64,000 bases of DNA from Silvimonas iriomotensis (GTDB lineage: Bacteria; Pseudomonadota; Gammaproteobacteria; Burkholderiales; Chitinibacteraceae), in NCBI RefSeq assembly GCF_014645535.1, contig NZ_BMLX01000002.1, forward strand, positions 682,001 to 746,000, read 5' to 3'. The notes below the pieces were generated by a model. It did no database searches. It saw only the letters and a list, made by a program, of their open reading frames with translations, and had not been told where the DNA came from. Made by a program: the position numbers and the translations under genes. Shown piece after piece: positions 52,611 through 64,000 of the stretch. Numbering within the stretch: the stretch's first letter is position 1; every line of letters begins with the position of its first letter.

Positions 52611-52612
52611 AA

Positions 52613-53827
52613 TCAGTGTGCAGCCCACTGCACCTGGCTGATGTCCACGCCGTCCTTGAACATTTCCCACAGCGGCGAGAGTTCACGCAGCTTGCCGATC
52701 TTTTCATGGATCAACTTGACGGCGAAATCGATATCTTCAACCGTGGTGAAGCGGCCGATCGTGAAACGGATCGACGAATGCGCCAGTTCATCAGAGCGGC
52801 CCAGCGCGCGCAGCACGTAAGACGGTTCCAGGCTGGCAGAGGTACAGGCCGAGCCGGAGGACACCGCCAGTTCTTTCAGCGCCATGATCAGCGATTCGCC
52901 TTCAACAAAGTTGAAGCTCACGTTCAGGTTGTGCGGAACGCGCTGATCCATGTCACCGTTCAGGTGGGTTTCTTCGATATCAGAGATACCGGCCCACAGA
53001 CGGTCACGCAACATGCGGATGCGTTCCAGTTCAGTGCCCATTTCTTCACGGGCAATGCGGAAAGCCTCGCCCATGCCAACGATCTGGTGCGTGGCCAGCG
53101 TGCCGGAGCGGAAACCGCGCTCGTGGCCGCCACCGTGCATTTGTGCTTCCAGACGGATACGCGGCTTGCGGCGGATGTACAGCGCGCCAATGCCTTTCGG
53201 GCCGTAGGTTTTGTGGGCAGACAGGGCCAGCAGGTCAATCTTGGTCTTTTGCAGGTCGATCACGACCTTGCCAGTGGCTTGCGCGGCGTCGACATGGAAC
53301 ACAATGCCCTTCTCGCGGCACAACTCACCAATGGCGTCGACATCCTGGATTACGCCGATTTCGTTGTTCACCAGCATGACCGAGATCAGGATGGTGTCCG
53401 GGCGGATGGCCGCCTTGAGCACGTCCAGATCAATCAGCCCGTCGGCTTTGACATCCAGGTAAGTAACTTCAAAACCTTCGCGTTCCAGTTCACGCGTGGT
53501 GTCCAGCACGGCTTTGTGCTCGGTCTTCACGGTGATCAGGTGCTTGCCCTTGCTTTGATAGAAGTGCGCAGCGCCCTTGATGGCCAGGTTGTCAGATTCG
53601 GTCGCGCCGGAGGTCCACACGATTTCCTTGGCGTCGCAGTTGAGCAGCGCGGCAACTTGTTCACGCGCTTCTTCTACGGCCGATTCCGTCTCCCAGCCGT
53701 AGGCGTGCGAACGCGAGGCCGGGTTGCCGAAGTGTTCGGTCAGGTACGGAATCATCTTCTGCGCCACGCGCGGATCAACCGGGGTGGTGGCAGAGTAATC
53801 AAGGTAAATCGGCAACTTGCGGTCCAT
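52613..53827 (-). CDS. iscS: Cysteine desulfurase IscS
   Basis: 404 residues. The PLP lysine is in [11 protein letters not shown] and the active-site cysteine in [10 protein letters not shown]; the N-terminus is [18 protein letters not shown]. It takes sulfur from cysteine for Fe-S clusters and tRNA thiolation. It follows iscR by 79 bp. Confidence 0.98.
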   Translation of the reverse strand: MDRKLPIYLDYSATTPVDPRVAQKMIPYLTEHFGNPASRSHAYGWETESAVEEAREQVAALLNCDAKEIVWTSGATESDNLAIKGAAHFYQSKGKHLITVKTEHKAVLDTTRELEREGFEVTYLDVKADGLIDLDVLKAAIRPDTILISVMLVNNEIGVIQDVDAIGELCREKGIVFHVDAAQATGKVVIDLQKTKIDLLALSAHKTYGPKGIGALYIRRKPRIRLEAQMHGGGHERGFRSGTLATHQIVGMGEAFRIAREEMGTELERIRMLRDRLWAGISDIEETHLNGDMDQRVPHNLNVSFNFVEGESLIMALKELAVSSGSACTSASLEPSYVLRALGRSDELAHSSIRFTIGRFTTVEDIDFAVKLIHEKIGKLRELSPLWEMFKDGVDISQVQWAAH

Positions 53828-53906
53828 TACAGGTACTCCGTGCTCAATCTGTGCGTATGGGTTTTACTGTTTTTACTGCTTGCTTCTGTTTCGATGCGGC
53901 CAGGGT

Positions 53907-54407
53907 TTACAGACCCGGCAACACACCAGCGGCTTCCGCCGTTCTGCCAGGGCGCTGGTCCATCAGGACCGCTTGCTGGCATTGCTCACGGCGGCGCTGT
54001 TTTTCGTGCTGTTGCTCTACCAGCTGCGCCAGGGTGACCGAAGACAGATAGTCGTAAATGGTTTTGTTCAGGCTGGCCCACAAGTCGTGGGTCATGCAGC
54101 GGTGGTCTTCCAGGCAGTTTTCCTTGCCACCGCATTGCGTCGCGTCGATCGGTTCATCGACGGCCTTGATAATCTCGGCCACGGTGATCAGTTCGGCGCC
54201 ACGCGCCAGACAGTAACCACCGCCAGGGCCGCGCACGCTTTCAACCAGTTCACGGCGGCGCAGCTTGCCAAACAGTTGTTCCAGGTAAGAAAGCGAAATC
54301 TGCTGGCGTTCGCTGATCCCCGCCAGTGTCACCGGGCCTTTGGCCTGGCGCAGGGACAGGTCGAGCATTGCCGTTACGGCAAACCGGCCTTTGGTCGTCA
54401 GTCGCAT
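53907..54407 (-). CDS. iscR: Iron-sulfur-responsive regulator IscR (Rrf2 family)
   Basis: 166 residues. The winged helix-turn-helix is in [20 protein letters not shown] and [15 protein letters not shown]. Cluster ligands C92, C98, C104 and H107 are all present. Holo-IscR represses its own operon at a type 1 site; such a site is seen just upstream. It starts the isc operon. Confidence 0.97.
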   Translation of the reverse strand: MRLTTKGRFAVTAMLDLSLRQAKGPVTLAGISERQQISLSYLEQLFGKLRRRELVESVRGPGGGYCLARGAELITVAEIIKAVDEPIDATQCGGKENCLEDHRCMTHDLWASLNKTIYDYLSSVTLAQLVEQQHEKQRRREQCQQAVLMDQRPGRTAEAAGVLPGL

Positions 54408-54437
54408 CGCTTTGTCCTGGTTGATCGTTTAGCGGGC

Positions 54438-54470
54438 ATCGTAAAATACCCTACAAATTTAGTCAACTAA
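54438..54470 (-). promoter_or_regulatory. iscR promoter with overlapping IscR type 1 site
   Basis: On the minus strand, -35 TTGACT (54461-54466) and -10 TACGAT (54438-54443) are 17 bp apart. The 25-bp dyad at 54446-54470, with TTAGTTGACTA on one side and GTAGGGTAT on the other, fits the IscR type 1 consensus and covers the -35 and the spacer. Autorepression is predicted. Confidence 0.82.
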
Positions 54471-54523
54471 AAACCCTGGTAGTTCAGTGGGTTTTTATCG
54501 TCAAAATACCGTCTGCCGAGGGC

Positions 54524-55279
54524 TTATTCCTCGACAATCCGGTTCAGATAATTGGGGTCAAATCCGTCTTGCGCGGCACGCTCTTTGGAGCAATCCACAC
54601 CCAGTTGCTCCAGCCGCGCCAGGATCATGTCCAGACGCTTGTCGGTGGTGACTGAGTGATCCAGCAGGCCGTGAATGGCTTTCACCGTCGGGTCGTTCAT
54701 GTCGTCAGACAGGCCATAGGCTGTAAAGCCCATTTTCTCTGCCTGCTCGGCCCGGACCTTGTCACGTTCCTTGTCGACCATGCGCGCCAAGTTGGCCACC
54801 ATGGTGGCGCCCGCCGGCACCGGCTTGATCACCACAGCGTTCGGGCCGATCTTGGCGCCGCGCCCCACGGTGAAGCCGCCCAGCACTTTAGCCCCCGCGC
54901 CTACCACCACACCTTCTTCCAGCGTCGGGTGGCGCTTGCCTTCATGCAGCGAGGTGCCGCCCAGGGTCACGCCCTGGTACAGCGTGCAGTCGTCGCCGAT
55001 CTCTGCGGTTTCGCCAATCACCACACCCATGCCGTGATCGATGAACACGCGGCGGCCGATTTTGGCGCCCGGGTGGATCTCGATACCGGTCAGCCAGCGG
55101 CCGAAATGCGACACGGTGCGAGCCAGCAGCTTGCAGTCGCGCAGCCAGAGGGCGTGCGCCATGCGATGCAGCGTTTGCGCCTGAAAACCCGGATAACAGA
55201 TGACCACTTCCCACATGGAACGTGCGGCGGGATCGCGCTCAAAAATGGCCCGGATGTCTTCACGCAAGCGATCAAGCAT
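54524..55279 (-). CDS. cysE: Serine O-acetyltransferase
   Basis: 251 residues. A helical N-terminal domain precedes left-handed beta-helix hexapeptide repeats (about 65-170), with [20 protein letters not shown] and catalytic His in that stretch, then [19 protein letters not shown]. It makes O-acetylserine, the precursor of cysteine. Its place just upstream of iscR links cysteine supply to Fe-S assembly. No terminator separates the two, but iscR has its own promoter. Confidence 0.95.
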   Translation of the reverse strand: MLDRLREDIRAIFERDPAARSMWEVVICYPGFQAQTLHRMAHALWLRDCKLLARTVSHFGRWLTGIEIHPGAKIGRRVFIDHGMGVVIGETAEIGDDCTLYQGVTLGGTSLHEGKRHPTLEEGVVVGAGAKVLGGFTVGRGAKIGPNAVVIKPVPAGATMVANLARMVDKERDKVRAEQAEKMGFTAYGLSDDMNDPTVKAIHGLLDHSVTTDKRLDMILARLEQLGVDCSKERAAQDGFDPNYLNRIVEE

Positions 55280-55566
55280 AAGCTGGCTGCTTCGGGGAGG
55301 GTTGGAAAGCCGACTATTTTACTCGACTTTTACCGGCAAGACCAGTCAGAACAAAAATCACAAGCCATTGATATTCAAGGTTATTTCTAAAACAGATATG
55401 ACTTTTTCCATCAGGCTGTCAGAAAACACCGGCAGACCTGCAATCCCGTTGCGGCAGGCCTGGCGCAGGAATGCGACAAGCGGTGGGCCGCTGGCCCATA
55501 AAACCAACCCAATGTCATCAACTGGCTGTAGGCTAAGCGCCCATTCAACCGGTCGGGGTGATCAGC
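55280..55566. promoter_or_regulatory. Divergent gap between cysE and an AraC gene
   Basis: 287 bp with no gene. AT-rich around 55310-55400, which fits a cysE promoter. GGGGTG at 55554-55559 serves as ribosome binding site for the AraC gene. Confidence 0.4.
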
Positions 55567-56463
55567 ATGCATCAAACCCTGTTGTCGCAACTCATGGCCT
55601 TGCCCAATCTGGCCGAGCGCACCTTTGTGGGTGGTGCGGCCTTGTTCCGCTTTCATCACCGCGTACAGGTGCAGCGCACGCCCTACTTTGTGCCGTGTCT
55701 GATCGCGGTGCTGGCCGGTGAAAAACACATCAAGACCGCCAGTGGCGAGTTCATCTGCAAGGCCGGCGACTGGTTTACGGTCAGTGCGGGCACCACCATC
55801 ACCTTTACCAATGTGCCCGATCCGGAACGCGGTTATTTTGCGGCGGTGGTGATTGCCGCTGATGCCAGCATGCTGCAGCGATTCCGCCAGCGTTATGCCG
55901 GCGTACTGCCCGCGCAACTGGATGCCCACCCGCTCATTGCGCCCGACACCGGCAGCCGCCAGGCGCTGCACGATTACATCAGCGAAATCCTCATTACCCG
56001 CCACGACAAACTCTCTGACGCGCTGGTTGAGTTGCGCTGGGAAGCCCTGTGGCTGGCACTGGCGCGCCAAGGCGTGGCGCGTGATCTGGTCATGGCCCAG
56101 CCGGGCCGCTGGCGTGAACGCGTGGTGTGGACGCTGTACAGCAATGTGGCGGCAGACTGGCACGCTGACGACGTCGCCCGCAAGCTGGCCTTGAGCGAGT
56201 CATCGCTGCGCCGCCGCCTGCGTGATGAAGGCGTCTCGTTCAGCGAGTTGTTGCTGGATGTGCGCATGGAACGCGCGCTAGCCATGGTGATGGATGGCAG
56301 CACGCCGATCCAGCGCATTGCCGAGGCCTGCGGCTATACCTCGCCGTCGCGGTTTGCCGCTGCGTTCCGCCAGCGTTTCGGGCTGTCGCCACTGGCCTTG
56401 CGCGCCTCTTTCCAGACGCCGCAGGCAACGCACGCCGAGTCTGCGGCCGACGCGCTGGCCTGA
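55567..56463 (+). CDS. AraC-family regulator
   Basis: 298 residues from ATG 55567; an in-frame GTG lies 9 bp earlier. An N-terminal cupin-like domain (about 20-110, RTPYFVPCLIAVLAGEKHIK) leads to a C-terminal AraC domain (about 190-285) with VARKLALSESSLRRRLRDEG and RIAEACGYTSPSRFAAAFRQ. The type resembles regulators of stress or virulence genes such as GadX/ExsA relatives, but no target can be named. The YbhB-type gene 137 bp downstream is the closest candidate. Confidence 0.87.
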   Translation: MHQTLLSQLMALPNLAERTFVGGAALFRFHHRVQVQRTPYFVPCLIAVLAGEKHIKTASGEFICKAGDWFTVSAGTTITFTNVPDPERGYFAAVVIAADASMLQRFRQRYAGVLPAQLDAHPLIAPDTGSRQALHDYISEILITRHDKLSDALVELRWEALWLALARQGVARDLVMAQPGRWRERVVWTLYSNVAADWHADDVARKLALSESSLRRRLRDEGVSFSELLLDVRMERALAMVMDGSTPIQRIAEACGYTSPSRFAAAFRQRFGLSPLALRASFQTPQATHAESAADALA

Positions 56464-56600
56464 CCGGTTCGGGCCAGAATCTGACCGGATCGGGCGACAC
56501 GGTCCGGTCCGCTTTTCCTATGATGGGTTGGCGCAGTGCACGCGGCAGACGACCGCATCCATCAGCACTGCCTTTTCACAGAGAGAAAAGGAACGCCACC

Positions 56601-57155
56601 ATGAAACACCATCTGACCTGGGCCAGCGCGCTCTTGCTTGCCACCGGCATCAGCCACGCCGCCGGCTTTACCGTTACCAGCCATGATGTCACCAGCGGCG
56701 CCACCCTGAGCCAGAAACACGTGGCCTACGGCGAAGGATGCAAGGGCCAGAATATCTCGCCCGATCTGGCCTGGAACAACCCGCCTGCCGGCACCCAGAG
56801 CTTTGCCATCGTGGTATCAGACCCGGATGCGCCCGGTGCGCGGACGTGGTTCCACTGGGTGCTGTTTGATATCCCGGCCAGCGTCAACAACGTGGCCGCA
56901 GCGGCTGGCGAGTACAACAGCAAGACGCTGCCCGCCGGCGCGGTTCAGGGCCGCAACAGTGACTACAGCTTTTCTTATACCGGGGCATGCCCGCCCGCCG
57001 GCGACAAACCGCATCACTATCACTTCACCGTGTACGCGCTGAAAAGCGCAAAGCTGGGCGCGGATGCCAGCAACAGCAGCCCGGACAACCTGGTCGACAA
57101 GATCAAGGCGCAAGCGCTGGGCAGCGCAGAGGTCATGGCCACGTTTGGCCGTTAA
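56601..57155 (+). CDS. YbhB/YbcL-family (PEBP-like) exported protein
   Basis: 184 residues from ATG 56601, with AAAAGGA upstream and a signal peptide (MKHHLTWASALLLATGISHA). The phosphatidylethanolamine-binding fold shows VVSDPDAPGARTWFHWVLFD and HHYHFTVYAL. Bacterial members are periplasmic or cytoplasmic with unknown ligand. It overlaps the convergent glycerate kinase gene by 4 bp. Confidence 0.9.
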   Translation: MKHHLTWASALLLATGISHAAGFTVTSHDVTSGATLSQKHVAYGEGCKGQNISPDLAWNNPPAGTQSFAIVVSDPDAPGARTWFHWVLFDIPASVNNVAAAAGEYNSKTLPAGAVQGRNSDYSFSYTGACPPAGDKPHHYHFTVYALKSAKLGADASNSSPDNLVDKIKAQALGSAEVMATFGR

Positions 57156-58294
57156 GGCTTGAGTTGTTGTGCCAGCTGGAGGGTCGCGGCGACATTGCGT
57201 GCGGCCCGCCGGACATTGGGCGCAGCCTGGCTTAGTGCCTGCGCCAGATCGCCTGGTTCGTGCAGTACGCTGAATGCGGCATCCAGGCCGGCGCGCTGCA
57301 ATTCGTCACTGCTGGCGGTGAGTGAGCCATTGAGCGCAATTACCGGCTTGCCATGACGTCTGGCCACTTGCGCCACGCCCACCGGGGTTTTGCCGCGCAG
57401 GCTCTGGCTGTCCATGCGCCCTTCCCCGGTGATGACCAGATCCGCGTCGCGGATCGCTTCATCCAGCCGCAAGACGTCCGCCACAATCTGCACGCCGGGC
57501 CGCAACTGCCCGCCCAGCGCCAGCATCATGGCGCCCATGCCGCCTGCGGCACCGGCCCCGGGGACATCCGCCACATCTTTGCCCAGGCCCTGTTTCAGGC
57601 AGATGGCCAGGCGGCCCAGGCACTCGTCAAGACGCGCCACCATGGCCGGGGTCGCCCCTTTTTGCGGGCCGAAGACGGCAGAGGCGCCTTGCGGCCCGGT
57701 CAGCGGGTTATCCACATCGCAAGCGACTTCAATCCGGCACCGGGCCAGCCGCGTATCCAGACCGGCCGCATCCAGCTGCGCCAGCGCCGCCAGGGCACCG
57801 CCGCCCGGGCCGATTTCGGCACCGGCCGCATCGACACAGCGCAACCCCAGCGCCTGCGCCATGCCGACGCCGCCATCATTGGTTGCGCTGCCACCCAGAC
57901 CGATCACCAGATGCCGTGCGCCGGCATCCAGCGCGGCCATGATCAACTCACCCGTGCCGCGTGTGGTGGTCAACAGCGGGTTGCGCGCGGCAGCGGGCAC
58001 CAGCGCCAGCCCGCTGGCTGCGGCCATTTCGATCACGGCCGTGTGGCCATCGCCCGTCAGCCCGTAAAAGGCCTTGACCGGGGTCCCCAGCGGACCGGTC
58101 ACCGACACCTCAACCCGCTGGCCGCCGGTGGCGACGACAAAGGCATCGACCGTGCCCTCGCCCCCGTCAGCCATGGGCAGCAGGGTATAGCGGGCATCCG
58201 CAAACACTTCGGCAAAACCGGCGGCAATGGCCTGCGCCACCTGCCATGCAGAGAGGCTTTCCTTGAATGAATCCGGCGCAATGACAATGTGCAT
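57152..58294 (-). CDS. Glycerate 2-kinase (GarK/GlxK family)
   Basis: 380 residues. MHIVIAPDSFKESLSAWQVA, LPMADGGEGTVDAFV and IGLGGSATNDGGVGMAQALG are the family's signatures, as is VDNPLTGPQGASAVFGPQKG. It phosphorylates D-glycerate at C2, feeding glyoxylate- or sugar-acid-derived carbon into glycolysis. It stands alone; no glyoxylate pathway gene is adjacent. Confidence 0.94.
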   Translation of the reverse strand: MHIVIAPDSFKESLSAWQVAQAIAAGFAEVFADARYTLLPMADGGEGTVDAFVVATGGQRVEVSVTGPLGTPVKAFYGLTGDGHTAVIEMAAASGLALVPAAARNPLLTTTRGTGELIMAALDAGARHLVIGLGGSATNDGGVGMAQALGLRCVDAAGAEIGPGGGALAALAQLDAAGLDTRLARCRIEVACDVDNPLTGPQGASAVFGPQKGATPAMVARLDECLGRLAICLKQGLGKDVADVPGAGAAGGMGAMMLALGGQLRPGVQIVADVLRLDEAIRDADLVITGEGRMDSQSLRGKTPVGVAQVARRHGKPVIALNGSLTASSDELQRAGLDAAFSVLHEPGDLAQALSQAAPNVRRAARNVAATLQLAQQLKP

Positions 58295-58320
58295 GAATGA
58301 AAACCGGTTGTGCTAATCGA

Positions 58321-59955
58321 TCAGCGCACAGTACCAAAAACTCCGCCATATGCGCCAAGGTCCAGCATGCCGTTTTCAATCAACCCGCGCCCCAGACCAT
58401 GGCCGGAGAGCGGAATGACATCGCGCAGCAGGGTCGGCAGTTTGACGCGCACTTTGGCGCTGCCCAGATTGAACGCCACCAGCACGGTGACATGATCGTG
58501 TTTGCGGGTGTAGAGCAGCACTGGCTCCGGCACTTTGTAAAAATGGATATCGCCACGGATCAGCGCCGGATAGCCGCGCCGCCAGGCCAGAAAATGCCGG
58601 GTGAAGTTCAGCACCGAATCCGCTGGCCGTTCCTGCACCGCCACCGCCCGCGCCAGATGTTCGCCCGGTATCGGCAGCCAGGGTTGCGCGGTGGAAAACC
58701 CGCCAAACGCCGCGTTCTTTTTCCAGGGCATGGGCGTGCGGCAGCCATCGCGGCCTTTGAACTCCGGCCAGAAGGCTTTGCCATACGGGTCTTGCAGCAA
58801 GGCGTACGGGATGTCTGCTTCGGGCAGGCCCAGTTCATCGCCCTGATACAGGCAACTGCTGCCACGCAAGGTGGTAACCAGCGCCAGCACCATTCTGGAG
58901 AATTGCGGGTCGTCCGTGTTGTGGCCCCAGCGCGTAAGCACGCGCGGCACATCGTGATTGCCCACCGACCAGCACGCCCAGCCGGGCTTGTCATGCATGG
59001 CCATGTGCGCTTCCAGGTCTTCTACCTGGCGGCGGATATGCTCGGCCGTATGCGCTTCGGTCAGCAGGTTGAAGCTGTACGCCTGATTGAGCTTGTCGCC
59101 GCCGGAGGTGTACTCCGCCATGCGCGCCAGCGAGTCATCGTCCCCCACTTCGCCCACGCTGGCCGCCCCGTACTGATCCAGCAATTTGCGGATTTGCTTG
59201 AGGAACTTGAGGTTCTGCGGCCGGCTTTTGTCGTAACGGTGCTGCTGCATGCCATACGGGTTGGAGAGCGTCACGGTCATGTCGTCTACCGACTCTGCGG
59301 CCGGGTTACTGCGCAGCTTGCGATCATGAAAATGATAGTTGCAGGCATCAAACCGGAAGCCGTCCACCCCGCGTTTGAGCCAGAACTCGATGTTATCCAG
59401 CGTGGCCTGTTGCACTTCTTCATTGTGGAAATTGAGATCAGGCTGGCTGGTCAGGAAATTGTGCAGATAGTACTGGCGGCGCCGGGTATCCCACTGCCAG
59501 GACGAGCCGCCAAACACCGACAACCAGTTGGAGGGCGGCGTGCCGTCGGGGCGGGCATCGGCCCAGACATACCAGTCGGCCTTGGGGTTGTCGCGGCTCT
59601 GGCGGCTTTCCACAAACCAGGGATGGGCGTCGGCGGTGTGCGACAACACCTGGTCGATGATCACCTTGATCCCGGCCTTGTGCAGATCTGCCACCAGCGC
59701 GTCAAAGTCCGCCAGTGTGCCAAACAGTGGATCGACATCCCGGTAATCCGACACGTCGTAGCCAAAGTCATTCATCGGAGAGGTAAAGAACGGCGAGATC
59801 CAGACTGCATCAATATTGAGCCGCTTGAGATAAGACACATGCTGGCGAATGCCGGGCAGATCGCCCACGCCGTCGCCGTTGCTATCCATGAAACTGCGCG
59901 GGTAAATCTGGTAGATCACCGCACCGCGCCACCAGGCTTTGGCAGATCTGGCCAT
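58321..59955 (-). CDS. GH13 alpha-glucosidase
   Basis: 544 residues. The (beta/alpha)8 barrel has the four GH13 regions: QVLSHTADAH, then the nucleophile Asp in GVDGFRFDACNYHF, the acid Glu in SVGEVGDDDS and the stabilising Asp in VGNHDVPR. The sequence around KAWWRGAVIYQIYPRSFMDS is that of oligo-1,6- or maltose-type alpha-glucosidases. No signal peptide, so it is cytoplasmic and would split maltodextrins. It is divergent from glgB-glgX. Confidence 0.92.
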   Translation of the reverse strand: MARSAKAWWRGAVIYQIYPRSFMDSNGDGVGDLPGIRQHVSYLKRLNIDAVWISPFFTSPMNDFGYDVSDYRDVDPLFGTLADFDALVADLHKAGIKVIIDQVLSHTADAHPWFVESRQSRDNPKADWYVWADARPDGTPPSNWLSVFGGSSWQWDTRRRQYYLHNFLTSQPDLNFHNEEVQQATLDNIEFWLKRGVDGFRFDACNYHFHDRKLRSNPAAESVDDMTVTLSNPYGMQQHRYDKSRPQNLKFLKQIRKLLDQYGAASVGEVGDDDSLARMAEYTSGGDKLNQAYSFNLLTEAHTAEHIRRQVEDLEAHMAMHDKPGWACWSVGNHDVPRVLTRWGHNTDDPQFSRMVLALVTTLRGSSCLYQGDELGLPEADIPYALLQDPYGKAFWPEFKGRDGCRTPMPWKKNAAFGGFSTAQPWLPIPGEHLARAVAVQERPADSVLNFTRHFLAWRRGYPALIRGDIHFYKVPEPVLLYTRKHDHVTVLVAFNLGSAKVRVKLPTLLRDVIPLSGHGLGRGLIENGMLDLGAYGGVFGTVR

Positions 59956-60170
59956 GTCTTGCTCCCCTTTGAATCAGCATTCCGGTTTTTGTGAGATATG
60001 TCTGAAAGCGGATACTCAACCTCGTCTTGCAGCACTGCATGCGCGTAACCATTAGGCTATAAATTAATGGCAAGCGTGTCGTGCAGGTGGTGTGACGCCT
60101 GCGCACCGCTGCTTATATAGCACGTGAATCAGACAGATTTCCCGACAAAATCCACCAAGAGATCGTGCCC
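59956..60170. promoter_or_regulatory. Divergent alpha-glucosidase/glgB promoter region
   Basis: 215 bp between divergent starts. AT-rich stretches lie near 60000 and around 60050-60070 (CTATAAATTAATGG), which could hold a -10. No operator recognised. Confidence 0.4.
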
Positions 60171-62347
<2,177 letters not shown>

Positions 62348-62351
<4 letters not shown>

Positions 62352-64000
62352 CGCTGCAGGACGGGCGACCGTTCCCGCTCGGGGCCACGCTGGATGAAGA
62401 CGGCGTCAACTTTGCGCTGTTTTCAGAAAACGCGACCGGCGTCGAGTTGTGCCTGTTTGATGCCGACGGTCACGAAACCCGTCTGCCCATGCCAGTGTGC
62501 GAGAACAATATCTGGCATGGCTTTCTGGCCGGCGGCAAAGCCGGGCAAATTTATGGTTACCGGGTCAGCGGCCGTTACGCGCCGCGTGAAGGGCATCGTT
62601 TCAATCCGGCCAAGCTGTTGCTGGACCCGTATGCCAAAGACGTGATCGGCCATGCGCACGATCACTCCAACTTTCTGGGCGATGATCTGGAAAACCCCGG
62701 CCAGCCGGACCCGACCGACAGCGCCGAACTCGCCCCCAAGGCCCGTGTACCCGGCCATGATGATTACGACTGGGAAGGCGACAAAGCGCCGCGCGTGCCG
62801 TGGGCCCAAACCGTGGTGTATGAAGCGCATGTACGCGGCATGACCATGCAACACCCGGATGTGCCGGAGAACCTGCGCGGCACCTATGCCGGGTTTGCCC
62901 ACCCGGCGGTCATCGCCCACCTCAAGCGGCTGGGCGTGACCACGGTCGAACTGTTGCCGGTGACCCTGCATGCCGACGAGCCCCGTCTGCAGCGCATGAA
63001 CCTGAGCAATTACTGGGGCTACAACCCGCTGGCCATGATGGCGATCGAGTCTGCCTACTGGTCTGGCCGCGCCGGCACCACACCGCTCTCGGAATTTCGT
63101 GATCTGGTTAAAGCGCTGCATCAGGCCGGGCTGGAAGTCATCATGGATGTGGTGTTCAACCACACGGCAGAACTGGATGACAAAGGCCCGACGCTGTCCA
63201 TGCGCGGTATTGATAACGCCAGCTATTACCACCTGGCGGGCGATGGCGGCTACGAGAACTGGACCGGCTGCGGCAACACGCTCAAGCTCAGCCACCCGCG
63301 CATGCTGCAATTGATGATGGACAGCCTGCGTTACTGGGTGGGCGTCTGTCATGTCGACGGTTTTCGCTTTGATCTGGCGCCCGTGCTGGGCCGTGGTCCT
63401 GGCGGCGGCTATACCACCTCGGCCGGCCCGTTTGCAGCGCTGGCGCAAGACCCGGTACTGGCGCACGTCAAACTGATTGCAGAACCATGGGATGTCGGCG
63501 GTGGCGGCTATCAGCTGGGGCATTTTCCGCCGGGCTGGGCCGAATGGAACGATCAGTACCGCGACACGCTGCGCCGCTTCTGGCTGCATGACGGTATCAA
63601 CCGCGGACAACTGGCCCAGCGGCTGGCCGCATCAAGTGATCTATTTGGCGTGCCGGGCCGCAAGCCGTGGGCGTCGGTCAACCTGATCACCGCGCATGAT
63701 GGTTTTACCCTGGCCGATCTGACCAGCTACAACCAGAAGCACAACAAGGCCAATGGCGAAAACAACCGTGACGGCCACAACGAGAATTACTCCTGGAACT
63801 GCGGCGAAGAAGGCCCCAGCGAGGACGAAGACGTGCTCTTGTTGCGCACACGCTCGCGCCGGGCACTGCTGGCCACGCTGATGCTGGCCCAGGGCACGCC
63901 CATGCTGCTGGCCGGCGATGAACTGGCCCACAGCCAGGGCGGCAACAACAACGCCTATTGCCAGAACAATGCCACCAGCTGGCTGGACTGGGCGCATGCC
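62348..64000 (+). CDS. glgX: Glycogen debranching enzyme GlgX (cut by window end)
   Basis: 551 codons are readable from ATG 62348 and the frame is still open at the last base, so the 3' end lies outside. A CBM48 domain (about 8-100, [20 protein letters not shown]) precedes the GH13 barrel: [20 protein letters not shown], nucleophile Asp in [14 protein letters not shown], Glu in LIAEPWDVG and the stabilising Asp in [12 protein letters not shown]. It removes short side chains from glycogen. The start overlaps glgB by 4 bp, so they are coupled. Confidence 0.95.

Overview
The window is about 64 kb of GC-rich, densely coding bacterial chromosome. The gene content points to a Gram-negative betaproteobacterium, most likely of the order Neisseriales (the chitin-degrading Chromobacteriaceae/Chitinibacteraceae type). 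The reasons are a TonB-dependent receptor with a Fur box, a complete iscR-iscSUA-hscBA-fdx-iscX cluster, a CysB regulator with an iron-sulfur APS reductase, a DUF2322-type protein and a probable amino-sugar (GlcNAc/chito-oligosaccharide) locus. The taxonomic call is inference. No rRNA, tRNA, insertion sequence or prophage was seen. Most operons end in strong hairpins shared by convergent genes.

Layout. 1-4.5 kb: two AspT-type aspartate:alanine antiporters followed by aspartate 4-decarboxylase, a proton-motive decarboxylation module. 4.6-9.7 kb: a MEKHLA-domain protein, a divergent SDR/LysR pair, a SLAC1/TDT carrier with a DUF302 protein, and an AraC regulator. 9.7-13.7 kb: a Fur-box-controlled siderophore receptor, an AraC/GyrI-like regulator and an unknown protein. 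13.9-18 kb: a polar amino-acid ABC binding protein and permease without an ATPase, two small unknown proteins and a POT peptide transporter. 18-23.2 kb: queG-pxpB-pxpC-pxpA (queuosine synthesis and 5-oxoproline hydrolysis) divergent from tsaE-amiC. 23.3-29.4 kb: a response regulator with a degenerate GGDEF domain, rpsT, murJ, an Mth938-like protein, a membrane diguanylate cyclase and a DUF3291 protein. 29.5-34.6 kb: an amino-acid operon of alaA, a GNAT gene, hom, a small secreted protein, an ABM-domain protein and thrC.

34.8-35.6 kb holds a CRISPR array of 13 repeats of 28 bp and 12 spacers of 32 bp with a subtype I-F-like repeat. No cas gene is present in the window. 35.7-43.6 kb is a minus-strand sugar locus: a BadF-type amino-sugar kinase, a GntR/UTRA regulator, two paralogous binding proteins, two permeases and a MalK/UgpC-type ATPase. 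Together these would import, phosphorylate and sense an amino sugar. 43.8-46.4 kb is sulfur assimilation: an APS reductase, a TSUP anion transporter and divergent cysB. 46.5-47.9 kb has a DUF2322-like protein and an HD-GYP protein with lost catalytic residues.

48-55.3 kb is the iron-sulfur cluster operon on the minus strand, preceded by cysE, which links cysteine supply to IscS. An IscR type 1-like site overlaps a 17-bp-spaced promoter in front of iscR. A YbaK-family gene sits between fdx and iscX. 55.6-58.3 kb carries an AraC regulator, a YbhB/YbcL protein and a glycerate kinase. 58.3-64 kb is glycogen/maltodextrin metabolism: a GH13 alpha-glucosidase divergent from glgB-glgX, with glgX running off the end of the window. 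The first antiporter gene is likewise cut by the start.
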